Shown in pieces: positions 1 to 5,822 of a stretch of DNA of 5,822 nt. Source of the DNA: Euryarchaeota archaeon UBA596 (GTDB taxonomy: Archaea > Thermoplasmatota > Poseidoniia > Poseidoniales > Poseidoniaceae); assembly GCA_002498205.1 (NCBI GenBank), contig DAGQ01000132.1:1-5822 (forward strand), given 5' to 3'. The translations under genes and the position numbers were made by a program. The notes under the pieces were generated by a model. That model ran no database searches, had not been told where the DNA came from, and saw only the letters and a program-made list of their open reading frames with translations. Position 1 is the stretch's first letter. Each line of letters opens with the position of its first letter.

Positions 1-188
1 AGATGGTCACCAAAAGAAAATCCGCCCGGTACTGCCATAATGTGATAATCTTGAAGATTAACTTCTCCATTTACTAATCTATTTACGTGAATTCGTTCAG
101 ATGTTGCGCCCGCCATTTCAAAAACTGCTGCTGTTTCCCTATCACAATTTATCCCGAATCCTGTAAGAATGGCAACTTTAACACTCAT
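1..188 (-). CDS. purQ: PurQ, FGAM synthase glutaminase subunit (N-terminal part; cut by left window edge)
   Basis: This encodes the first 62 residues of the glutamine amidotransferase subunit of phosphoribosylformylglycinamidine synthase. In this family PurQ hydrolyses glutamine and passes ammonia to PurL in the fourth step of IMP synthesis in the cytoplasm. The visible protein begins MSVKVAILTGFGINCDRETA, the class I amidotransferase N-terminal strand with the PurQ-type 'NCD' signature. It reaches PGGFSFGDH, the conserved PurQ PGGFS(Y/F)GD motif just before the nucleophile-elbow region. The catalytic Cys and the His/Glu pair lie beyond the edge and cannot be checked. The ATG at 188-186 overlaps the purL stop codon (ATGA, 185-188) and has a strong GGAGGT Shine-Dalgarno 8 bases upstream inside the purL 3' end. 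Translation is therefore probably coupled to purL, giving matched subunit amounts. Identification is firm. Confidence 0.95.
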   Translation of the reverse strand, partial: MSVKVAILTGFGINCDRETAAVFEMAGATSERIHVNRLVNGEVNLQDYHIMAVPGGFSFGDH

Positions 189-3100
189 TTTGCTGAACCT
201 CCGTCTAATGTTCCTTTCCAAGCTTCACGTAATTTCGTTATAGATGCTGTCAATATTTTTGTATCATTTTTCATAATCACTAGATCGTCATTATTTCCTA
301 CTTCGCCAATACTTTGATGGGCAACAGCAGCCATAATTTCTTCAAATGCTTGAATATTTTTTGGATTTATACTCACAACAATACGACCGAGACTTTCTCC
401 AAAAATAGCCCCCCATGAATCTAATTTATCATCAAAACTATCTAAAGACGAAATATCTATTTTCGCTCCTGCATCTATACCAAAACATGATTCGGCAATA
501 GCTACAGATAGTCCTCCGTCTGAACAATCATGAGCGCTTTCTACTAAACCGGCATGCATTGCTTTTGTGAGGGCTTTGTATGCTGAAAGATTTCTTTCAG
601 GATCTATACTTGGTACATTTCCTCCAATTCCACTGACTCCTTCAGATTCTTCTTGTAACATATATGCTAATTCACTAGCCCCAAGTTCTTGCTTTGTTTC
701 ACCAACTAAGTATATCGCATCTCCAGTATTTTTGAAATCCGAAGATATTGCCATTCTAACATCTTCATGGTTGCCCATTAAACTAAACAGTAATGTTGGT
801 GGTACGCTTATTTTTTCACCATCTAATGTAGCATCATTCTTCATAGAGTCTTTGCCCGAAATACAGGGTAAAGAATAGGCCCTGCATACATCTTCTAATG
901 CTCTATTCGCTCTAACGAGTTGTGCAAGTTTGAAGCGCCCATCTGGGGTTTTCTTACTTTGAACTGGGTCTGGCCAACAGAAATTATCTAACCCAGCAAT
1001 TCTGGATAAGTCTACTCCTACACAAACTGCATTCCTTACGGCCTCATCTACACTAGCTGCAGCCATAGCATAAGCATCGATGTCTGAATATCTTGGTACA
1101 ATCCCACAAGAAATTACTGTTCCTTTAGTTTCTCCAGGAATTGGAGCAATCACTGCTGCATCCCCAGGTGCATCATGGTTTACGCCACCAAATGGTTTGA
1201 TTACAGATTGTCCTATAACTTCGTGATCATATGATCTTACCCACCATTCTTTACTAGCAATATTCGGTCTTGCAATTAATCTTTCGAGGATATTTCCCAT
1301 TTCATTTGATGATATTTTCTCCTCAAAAATAATTGGTCTGTGAATTGGAGGGGCCCATTCTGATTCTAGGTTTAATTGAGGGCAACCATCATGGAGATAT
1401 TCTATTGGTAAATCGGCAACTACATCATTTCCATAATTAACTAAAAATGTACCTGAATTTGTAAATTCGCCTACTATTGTAGCTTCAACTTCGTGCAGTT
1501 TTGCTAACTCTTCAAATGCTTGTTTATTTTTTTCATCGACACCAACTGTCATTCTTTCTTGAGATTCTGATACTAATATCTCCCATGGGCTTAATCCTAA
1601 TTGCTTGAGAGGGACTTTTGATAAATCTAAATTAGCTCCTCCTGTTAATTCTGCCATTTCTCCAATACTAGATGATAAGCCTCCGGCACCATTATCCGTA
1701 ATCACTTCAATATAGCCTAAATCTCGTGCTTCTAATAGCATATCAACCATTTTTTTCTGAGTGATTGGATCCCCAATTTGAACTGCACTACTCGGGCTCT
1801 CATCTGTTAATTCTAAACTTGAAAATGTAGCACCATGAATCCCATCTGAGCCTACTCTACCTCCGACCATGTAAATCAGATTTCCAGGTTCGGGAGTCTT
1901 AATGTGACTTTCACGGCCATCAGGGAGATGTCTTGGCAAAATACCTACAGTTCCACAATAAACCAAAGGTTTCCCAATATATCTTTCATCGAAAATTATC
2001 GCTCCATTTACAGTAGGGATTCCGCTTTCATTTCCTCCTGCTCTAACTCCTGCATGTACTCCCCTCATTACGCGAGATGGATGGAAAAGGCCTTCTGGTA
2101 AATGACCATCATAATCGGGTGGACCAAAACAAAAAACATCTGTATTTGCAATAGGTCTAGCACCCAAACCTGTACCTAAAATATCTCGATTAACTCCTAC
2201 GATTCCTGTCATTGCACCTCCAAATGGATCTAATGCACTTGGGGAATTGTGTGTCTCTGCTTTCATACATAAACTCCATTCAGGGGTCCACTCAATTACA
2301 CCTGAATTATCATGAAATAGTGAAAGTAACCAATTTACTTCTTGCTGCATATCTAAAGCAGGTTGCATAATATATGTTTTGAAAAGTGAATCTATTTCGC
2401 TATTTTCACCTGTTTCTGTATCGACATGATTTATTTTTGCTGCGAATATTTTGTGTTTACAATGCTCAGACCAAGATTGTGCAAGACATTCTAACTCTAC
2501 ATCTGTAGGTTTGTCAGGTGGTAATCCTAAATCCTTACGCCTGGCTTGTACATCTTTATCCAAATAATTTTGTTGAATTGCTTTCATTTCTTCTAAATTT
2601 AAAGCCAATAACCCTTTTTCGCTAATTTCAATTAGTTCTTCATCGCTAACATTCAAATCTATTGATGATGGTGCAGTATATTCAATATCTTTTAATTCTG
2701 GAAATTGTATTTCTGGCCAGTCACCAATTGCGCAATCATTTGAATCCGCGATTAGTGCTGTTTCAATTAGTGAATTATGTAATTGATCTGATAGCCAATT
2801 TAAATCTACATCTCCTAATCCAAAAAATACGTAACTAATAGATGTTGAAATTTTAACATCTTTACCTAAATCCGGAAATATTGTCGTATAACCATCCAAT
2901 GCAGCAGATGCTCTATTATCTGTAACTCCTGGCTTAAATCCAACCGTAATTACAGCTTCTGGGGTTTCACTAAATGCATCCTTATTATCTAGAATTGATA
3001 AATTGAAACAACCTATTTCGATTACAGGATCTGTAAATAATTCGTCCACTACTTTAGTCAATTGATTATCAGATAATTCTTGGTTTATTTGATAGCCCAA

Positions 3101-3232
3101 AATACTTCTAACCTCGGTAATTTCTAAATTATGATCTGTTTTTAATTGAAATTTAATTGTATCTCCACGAACATCTCTTAGCCCTCCACCGACTCTCGGT
3201 GTTACTTCTATTCGCTGGATATTGGATTGCAA
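185..3232 (-). CDS. purL: PurS-PurL fusion, FGAM synthase catalytic subunit
   Basis: This is a complete 1015-aa protein that should catalyse ATP-dependent conversion of FGAR to FGAM using ammonia from PurQ. Residues 1-75 and about 92-165 look like two PurS-type modules (TPRVGGGLRD and KPGVTDN mark their first turns). They resemble the PurS-dimer-like N-terminus of large-type PurL. A helical linker follows (about 195-265) with WSEHCKHK at 254-261. The two AIRS-like halves then show KAETHNSPSALDPFGGA (324-340), AGGNESG (398-404), DNGAGGLSSS (513-522) and SESQERM (555-561). Further on are GGVNHDAPGDAA (682-693), ISGKDSMKND (791-800), HDCSDGGLSVA (901-911) and FGESLGRIVV (944-953). Small PurL is usually about 730 aa and the fully fused enzyme about 1300 aa. 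This intermediate size fits PurS+PurL without glutaminase, matching the separate purQ downstream. The start is TTG at 3232-3230, with GAGAGGG four bases upstream. The frame has no ATG between the TTG and the upstream stop at 3287-3289, and the TTG gives a complete first PurS strand. The 13 Trp codons are all TGG and the gene ends in TGA. Confidence 0.96.
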   Translation of the reverse strand: MQSNIQRIEVTPRVGGGLRDVRGDTIKFQLKTDHNLEITEVRSILGYQINQELSDNQLTKVVDELFTDPVIEIGCFNLSILDNKDAFSETPEAVITVGFKPGVTDNRASAALDGYTTIFPDLGKDVKISTSISYVFFGLGDVDLNWLSDQLHNSLIETALIADSNDCAIGDWPEIQFPELKDIEYTAPSSIDLNVSDEELIEISEKGLLALNLEEMKAIQQNYLDKDVQARRKDLGLPPDKPTDVELECLAQSWSEHCKHKIFAAKINHVDTETGENSEIDSLFKTYIMQPALDMQQEVNWLLSLFHDNSGVIEWTPEWSLCMKAETHNSPSALDPFGGAMTGIVGVNRDILGTGLGARPIANTDVFCFGPPDYDGHLPEGLFHPSRVMRGVHAGVRAGGNESGIPTVNGAIIFDERYIGKPLVYCGTVGILPRHLPDGRESHIKTPEPGNLIYMVGGRVGSDGIHGATFSSLELTDESPSSAVQIGDPITQKKMVDMLLEARDLGYIEVITDNGAGGLSSSIGEMAELTGGANLDLSKVPLKQLGLSPWEILVSESQERMTVGVDEKNKQAFEELAKLHEVEATIVGEFTNSGTFLVNYGNDVVADLPIEYLHDGCPQLNLESEWAPPIHRPIIFEEKISSNEMGNILERLIARPNIASKEWWVRSYDHEVIGQSVIKPFGGVNHDAPGDAAVIAPIPGETKGTVISCGIVPRYSDIDAYAMAAASVDEAVRNAVCVGVDLSRIAGLDNFCWPDPVQSKKTPDGRFKLAQLVRANRALEDVCRAYSLPCISGKDSMKNDATLDGEKISVPPTLLFSLMGNHEDVRMAISSDFKNTGDAIYLVGETKQELGASELAYMLQEESEGVSGIGGNVPSIDPERNLSAYKALTKAMHAGLVESAHDCSDGGLSVAIAESCFGIDAGAKIDISSLDSFDDKLDSWGAIFGESLGRIVVSINPKNIQAFEEIMAAVAHQSIGEVGNNDDLVIMKNDTKILTASITKLREAWKGTLDGGSAK
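197..202 (-). promoter_or_regulatory. Ribosome binding site of purQ
   Basis: On the minus strand GGAGGT lies 8 bases before the purQ ATG, inside the last codons of purL (the GGS residues of its C-terminus). This near-consensus Shine-Dalgarno, together with the ATGA stop/start overlap, supports this start codon and suggests translational coupling. It also shows that the organism uses Shine-Dalgarno initiation. Confidence 0.8.
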
Positions 3233-3236
3233 AAGA

Positions 3237-3243
3237 CCCTCTC
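3237..3243 (-). promoter_or_regulatory. Ribosome binding site deciding the TTG start of purL
   Basis: On the minus strand GAGAGGG ends four bases before TTG (3232-3230). No in-frame ATG or GTG occurs between the upstream in-frame stop (TAA at 3289-3287) and this TTG. The site is the main reason for choosing a TTG start. Spacing is slightly short but workable, since GAGG sits five bases from the start. Confidence 0.65.
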
Positions 3244-3251
3244 GTAGTATT

Positions 3252-3264
3252 CCCGTAATACGGG
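3252..3264. repeat. 13-bp GC-rich dyad CCCGTAATACGGG in the purL leader
   Basis: CCCGTA and TACGGG are perfect inverted arms around one central A, within an otherwise very AT-rich gap. The dyad lies about 20-30 bases upstream of the purL TTG and just upstream of its Shine-Dalgarno. The tight centre suits a protein-binding operator better than an RNA hairpin, although a 4-bp stem with a 5-nt loop could form in RNA. It does not match the enterobacterial PurR operator (ACGCAAACGTTTGCGT) or the Bacillus PurBox as I know them. A regulatory role is inference. Confidence 0.35.
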
Positions 3265-3284
3265 CCGTCCTTGAATGAATCGCT

Positions 3285-3312
3285 AATTAAAAAGATTTTT
3301 AATTTTAAAATT
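3285..3312. repeat. Two overlapping AT-rich palindromes between the decarboxylase gene and purL
   Basis: Positions 3285-3304 form 9-bp inverted arms (AATTAAAAA / TTTTTAATT) around a 2-base centre. Positions 3301-3312 are the perfect palindrome AATTTTAAAATT. Both lie in the 98-bp gap 3233-3330. In so AT-rich a spacer such symmetry can arise by chance, and neither hairpin has the GC stem expected of an intrinsic terminator. The second contains TAAAAT, a possible -10-like element for purL, but I found no partner -35 at proper spacing. Confidence 0.25.
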
Positions 3313-3330
3313 ACCCATTTTTTTGCTAAT

Positions 3331-4731
3331 TTACAATTTTTTAGCAATTTTTCCTATTTCAATAATTAACTCATTTAAGGTAGATTTTTGTATTGTTGTG
3401 TGGGCAATTACGGGTCTTAAAATCTGGGTATCTCCCAATTGCGCTGAAGATATCATAAAGTTTCCTTTTGCTACTAATTTCTGTCTTAATTTGAAATTTA
3501 AATTATTAATTTCTTCTTTATTCGACATATGTTTTGGCCTCCAACGAAAACAAACATTAGTAAATTTTCTAGAAGACATTAATTCTAATTGCGGATGTTT
3601 TACTACTAAATTTTCTAAATATTTAGCCAATTCAATGCAATAATCTACCCTTTCTCCCCATCCTTTGGTCCCAATTGATAACCATGTTAACCATAACTTA
3701 ATTGCATCAGCTCTTCTTCCACAGGCTAAACTAATTTTACCTAAATCAAATTTAGTATCTTCCCCATGAAATAAATATGAAGGGTCTTTAACACAACTTG
3801 AAATTTCTCTTAATTGTTGAGGGTTATTTACTAAAAAAGTAGAACATATTAGTGGCAACCCCATCAACTTATGTGGATCAAAACATATCGAGTTTGTTCG
3901 TTCAATTCCTTCTAATAACATTCTATGCTTTTCACTAAATAATACCGCACCGCCCCAGGCCGCATCTAAATGAAGCCAAATATCAAATTTTTTACAGATA
4001 TTAGCTATTTTATCAATTGGGTCAAAGCAACCTCGTACGGTTGTTCCCGCTGTAGCAACTACACAAAATGGAGTGAATGAAGATTGTATTGATTCCTGTA
4101 TTTTTTTTTCCAAATCTTCTGGATCCATTTCTCCATCATGATTGCAATTTATTTCAATAATATTTTCTGTACCAATCCCGATAATTCTAGCCGCATTCTC
4201 TACTGAATAATGTGATTCTTTAGAAATAAAAATTTGAAACCTTCTATTCCTGTTTCCTATCTTTGAATATTCCGGATATGAATAATTTCTAGCACACAAC
4301 AACCCCAATAAGTTCCCATTAGAGCCTCCTGAAGTAAATACTCCATCTCCTTCTTGCCATCCAATTAATTGTAATAATTTTGAAATTATACTTTTTTCAA
4401 TTACGGTTGCTGAAGGTGCTGTATCAAATGTATACATAGAAGTATTAGTAGAAGCTACAAGTACTTCTCCTAATATTGCTGTAATGTGATTACCTCCCCA
4501 TAAACTTTGCATATATCGTTCATCTTTTGTCTTAACAGATGTTTGTATATATTTTTGAATAGCTTCTAAAATAATTTCATTTTGATTCGGGAATTCAGGA
4601 GTAATATTTCCAAGATCGATTTTTAACTCTTCAAAACTATTTTCTGATCGTATTTTTTTATGTGATTTATCAAATAAATAATTTTTAATTAAGTTAATTG
4701 ATTCATCAAAAAGTTCTTGTTCTTTACTCAT
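3331..4731 (-). CDS. PLP-dependent group II amino acid decarboxylase (glutamate / aspartate / cysteine sulfinate type)
   Basis: This is a complete 466-aa cytosolic fold-type I PLP enzyme, close to the usual length of bacterial family members. Visible hallmarks are TSGGSNGN (133-140, PLP phosphate contact) and the SHYS segment with the ring-stacking His at 174. Others are ATAGTTVRGCFDPI (226-239), HLDAAWGGA (254-262) with Asp256 for the PLP nitrogen, and DPHK with the Schiff-base Lys288. SEKHRMLLEGIERTNS (266-281) and CGRRADAIKLWLTW (337-350) closely resemble cysteine sulfinate decarboxylase and GAD65/67 rather than bacterial GadA/B. The substrate could be cysteine sulfinate (giving hypotaurine), glutamate (GABA) or aspartate (beta-alanine for CoA, as in PanP); the sequence does not decide. 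The ATG at 4731 has no Shine-Dalgarno, unlike purL and purQ. The gene is codirectional with purL, 98 bp upstream of it, and divergent from the right-hand gene. Its eight Trp codons are all TGG, it ends in TAA, and a 9-A homopolymer occurs at 4101-4109. Confidence 0.9.
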   Translation of the reverse strand: MSKEQELFDESINLIKNYLFDKSHKKIRSENSFEELKIDLGNITPEFPNQNEIILEAIQKYIQTSVKTKDERYMQSLWGGNHITAILGEVLVASTNTSMYTFDTAPSATVIEKSIISKLLQLIGWQEGDGVFTSGGSNGNLLGLLCARNYSYPEYSKIGNRNRRFQIFISKESHYSVENAARIIGIGTENIIEINCNHDGEMDPEDLEKKIQESIQSSFTPFCVVATAGTTVRGCFDPIDKIANICKKFDIWLHLDAAWGGAVLFSEKHRMLLEGIERTNSICFDPHKLMGLPLICSTFLVNNPQQLREISSCVKDPSYLFHGEDTKFDLGKISLACGRRADAIKLWLTWLSIGTKGWGERVDYCIELAKYLENLVVKHPQLELMSSRKFTNVCFRWRPKHMSNKEEINNLNFKLRQKLVAKGNFMISSAQLGDTQILRPVIAHTTIQKSTLNELIIEIGKIAKKL

Positions 4732-4743
4732 CTAATTATTCGT

Positions 4744-4772
4744 ATATAATAAAAGATTAAAAAATTGTTGAA
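4744..4772 (-). promoter_or_regulatory. Possible promoter of the decarboxylase gene (weak)
   Basis: Reading the minus strand, TTCAAC (4772-4767) and TTATAT (4749-4744) are separated by 17 bases. This resembles a sigma70-type pair with a poor -35. Transcription would then start about 6 bases before the ATG at 4731, giving a nearly leaderless mRNA, which agrees with the missing Shine-Dalgarno. The region is so AT-rich that such hexamers are expected by chance, so this is only a candidate. Confidence 0.2.
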
Positions 4773-4775
4773 AGT

Positions 4776-4817
4776 ATAAATTTTTGAACCAATATGATAA
4801 ATTTTTGAACCAATATG
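4776..4817. repeat. Perfect 21-bp tandem repeat, two copies, in the divergent intergenic region
   Basis: Positions 4776-4796 and 4797-4817 are identical 21-mers sharing the core TTTTTGAACCAATATG. The identity stops exactly at the unit edges. The repeat sits between the divergent decarboxylase (start 4731) and the right-hand gene (start 4849 or 4897). A 21-bp period is two helical turns, so two copies of a bound protein would lie on the same DNA face. It could be a pair of regulator sites or a recent slippage duplication. The repeat itself is certain; its role is unknown. Confidence 0.85.
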
Positions 4818-4819
4818 CT

Positions 4820-4850
4820 TTGAAAAGATACATGATTAAGATACTATAAT
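4820..4850 (+). promoter_or_regulatory. Possible promoter of the right-hand gene (weak)
   Basis: TTGAAA at 4820-4825 and a perfect TATAAT at 4845-4850 are separated by 19 bases, two more than optimal. The -10 overlaps the first possible ATG (4849). If this promoter is real, the RNA would begin near 4857 and translation would have to start later, at the in-frame ATG 4897. The hexamers match well, but the AT-rich context makes chance occurrence likely. Confidence 0.28.
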
Positions 4851-5085
4851 GCTGATTCATTTCCTCAAATTCATTCCTTTTACTAATACCGCTCGAATGC
4901 GTAGATTGATTATTCAAAAAAAATGGGAAGAAATTACTCGGATATATGAACGAAAATATATTTTTAATTCGAAAAAACCGAATGTGTTAATTCTTTTTTA
5001 TTCGGCTCGTGCTTATACAAACCTTAAACAAAAAAAGAATGCATATGAAATTTGGAAGTCTATTTTATGGTATAAAAACGCATGA
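4849..5085 (+). CDS. TPR-like helical protein segment ended by an in-frame TGA (probable 5' part of the downstream gene)
   Basis: The segment has 78 codons from ATG 4849, or 62 from the in-frame ATG 4897. I see no good Shine-Dalgarno for either. The second is favoured by the TATAAT overlapping 4849 and by the protein becoming helical and charged from there (MRRLIIQKKWEEITRIYER). ILFYSARAYTNLKQ followed by NAYEIWKSIL has the spacing of small and aromatic residues seen in a tetratricopeptide repeat helix pair. This suggests a protein-interaction region. TGA at 5083-5085 stops the frame, but the same frame continues open for 245 more codons to the window edge. The next residues (FQRARLAMEL) look like the first helix of a following repeat. 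It is therefore probably the N-terminus of one gene disabled by a nonsense change or read error, and not a separate small protein. The helical and TPR reading is by eye only. Confidence 0.5.
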   Translation: MLIHFLKFIPFTNTARMRRLIIQKKWEEITRIYERKYIFNSKKPNVLILFYSARAYTNLKQKKNAYEIWKSILWYKNA

Positions 5086-5106
5086 TTTCAAAGAGCAAGA
5101 TTAGCA

Positions 5107-5822
5107 ATGGAATTAGAAGGTAAAGACGCTTTATATGAAATTTTAATTAGGGACATTAGAGATGGAATTCAAAATGCTAATGAACACTTTCTAGAATATA
5201 TTGGAAAATATGAAATGAGGCGTCCAGAAGAAAGATCTGATTTGAAGAATATAAGTGATTTTAAATGGGAAGATATTGAATTTAAACAAAACGGAAGATT
5301 AGTAAAAATGCATTCTCCTTGTGGAGTAATTTCTTGGATTATGCCTGAAGATTATAGTTTAAAAAATACCCATGAAGACTTATTGCGCGTTTGTGCTCAT
5401 ATTTTACTTCGACCAATGAATAAAGATTTGCTGGATGATTGGACGCCAACAAGAACTCCGGGTACTCGTCCTGGATTGGCACTCTCTTGTGGTATTGATT
5501 CTGTGGCGGCATTATTACTAATGCCTGAAAATACTGTTGCACTACACCACCGAAGGCCGTTCAAATCCATGCTAAAACATAGTAATGCAGATATCACTTT
5601 GAATGCATTAAAAAAAATGAATAAATGGACTATAAATTCAATAATTAGTGATCATGAAGTTTTACGAACATCGATGAATAAACCTATTGGTTTTTCTACA
5701 GATTTTGCTACTTGTGCTCATTTAATCTTGTTAGCTGATTATTATGACTTAGATTCTATTGCAATGGGAATGCCTATCGACAATACATATTTACGTAAAG
5801 GGGCCCAATTTAGAAATTTTGA
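5107..5822 (+). CDS. Uncharacterised protein with PP-loop-like SCGIDS motif (3' end beyond the window; possibly the downstream part of a broken gene)
   Basis: The frame is open from just after the TGA (5086) to the edge. The first ATG is 5107, with only a weak purine run (AAAGAG) upstream. It gives 238 visible residues. The start is an alpha-helical stretch, followed by a mixed region (GRLVKMHSPCGVISWIMP). The sequence then reaches LALSCGIDSVAALLLMP, with SCGIDS at 5485-5502. This matches the layout of the PP-loop SGGxDS motif of the adenine nucleotide alpha-hydrolase / ATP-pyrophosphatase fold: a hydrophobic strand, the loop, then a small-residue helix. Cys replaces the first Gly. A second strand-helix unit follows (ADYYDLDSIAMGMPIDNTY). 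In known families this fold adenylates a substrate (asparagine synthase, QueC, tRNA thiolases), but no specific function can be given. All four Trp codons are TGG. The gene is divergent from the decarboxylase. I do not recognise the family with confidence. Confidence 0.68.
   Translation, partial: MELEGKDALYEILIRDIRDGIQNANEHFLEYIGKYEMRRPEERSDLKNISDFKWEDIEFKQNGRLVKMHSPCGVISWIMPEDYSLKNTHEDLLRVCAHILLRPMNKDLLDDWTPTRTPGTRPGLALSCGIDSVAALLLMPENTVALHHRRPFKSMLKHSNADITLNALKKMNKWTINSIISDHEVLRTSMNKPIGFSTDFATCAHLILLADYYDLDSIAMGMPIDNTYLRKGAQFRNF

Noticed and set aside
87..878. Plus-strand ORFs of 76 and 103 codons opposite purQ/purL.
   Set aside because: They lie antisense to strongly conserved purL and purQ coding sequence and show no protein family features; they are shadows.
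3323..3347. Inverted repeat TTGCTAA / TTAGCAA around the decarboxylase stop codon, considered as a terminator.
   Set aside because: The stem is AT-rich and only 7 bp with an 11-nt loop. On the minus-strand transcript it is followed by A residues, not a U tract. The T run lies on the wrong side for either known gene.
4732..4917. A 61-codon minus-strand ORF whose TAG stop directly abuts the decarboxylase ATG and which carries a repeated YWFKNL peptide.
   Set aside because: The peptide repeat is only the 21-bp DNA repeat read in frame. The ORF runs antisense over the start of the right-hand gene, has low-complexity Phe/Tyr/Asn composition and no family features.
5083..5085. UGA read as Trp through an alternative genetic code.
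   Set aside because: All 21 Trp codons in the two complete genes are TGG, which is not expected in an AT-rich genome using TGA for Trp. TGA also terminates purL exactly at the purQ start.
5083..5130. UGA at 5083 as selenocysteine.
   Set aside because: No stable stem-loop resembling a bacterial SECIS element is visible just downstream, and the surrounding residues do not resemble a redox motif.
5339..5597. Two minus-strand ORFs of about 66 codons opposite the PP-loop-like gene.
   Set aside because: They overlap each other in different frames and lie opposite a long open frame with a recognisable nucleotide-binding motif, so they are most likely shadows.

Overview
The window is an AT-rich, gene-dense stretch that looks like ordinary bacterial chromosome. 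It has three transcriptional blocks. Good Shine-Dalgarno sequences precede purL and purQ, and there is a TTG start and an ATGA gene overlap, so a bacterium is most likely. The large PurL carries a PurS-like N-terminus but no glutaminase. From memory, this form occurs in deltaproteobacteria, planctomycetes and related or marine uncultured lineages, but the sequence does not fix the phylum. The standard genetic code is supported: all 21 Trp codons in purL and the decarboxylase are TGG, and TGA ends purL.

Left block (1-3232, minus strand): a PurS-PurL fusion (1015 aa) is followed by purQ, which runs off the left edge. The two overlap by four bases. Together they should form the FGAM synthase complex of de novo purine synthesis: PurQ releases ammonia from glutamine, and PurL uses it with ATP to convert FGAR to FGAM.

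Middle block (3331-4731, minus strand): a complete 466-aa PLP-dependent group II decarboxylase of the glutamate / aspartate / cysteine-sulfinate class lies 98 bp upstream of purL in the same direction. No convincing intrinsic terminator separates them, so read-through into the purine genes is possible. That 98-bp gap holds a GC-rich dyad and two AT-rich palindromes.

Right block (4849-5822, plus strand): this is divergent from the decarboxylase. One reading frame is open from 4849 to the right edge except for a single in-frame TGA at 5083-5085. The part before it looks like a TPR-type helical region. The part after it carries a PP-loop-like SCGIDS motif. The simplest reading is one gene, truncated by the window edge, with a nonsense mutation or base-call error. 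Two adjacent genes remain possible.

The 117-bp divergent region (4732-4848) contains a perfect two-copy 21-bp tandem repeat and weak promoter-like hexamers for both directions. No RNA genes, CRISPR arrays, insertion sequences or clear mobile elements were seen. I found no clearly new system; the best items for a second look are the interrupted TPR/PP-loop gene and the tandem repeat.
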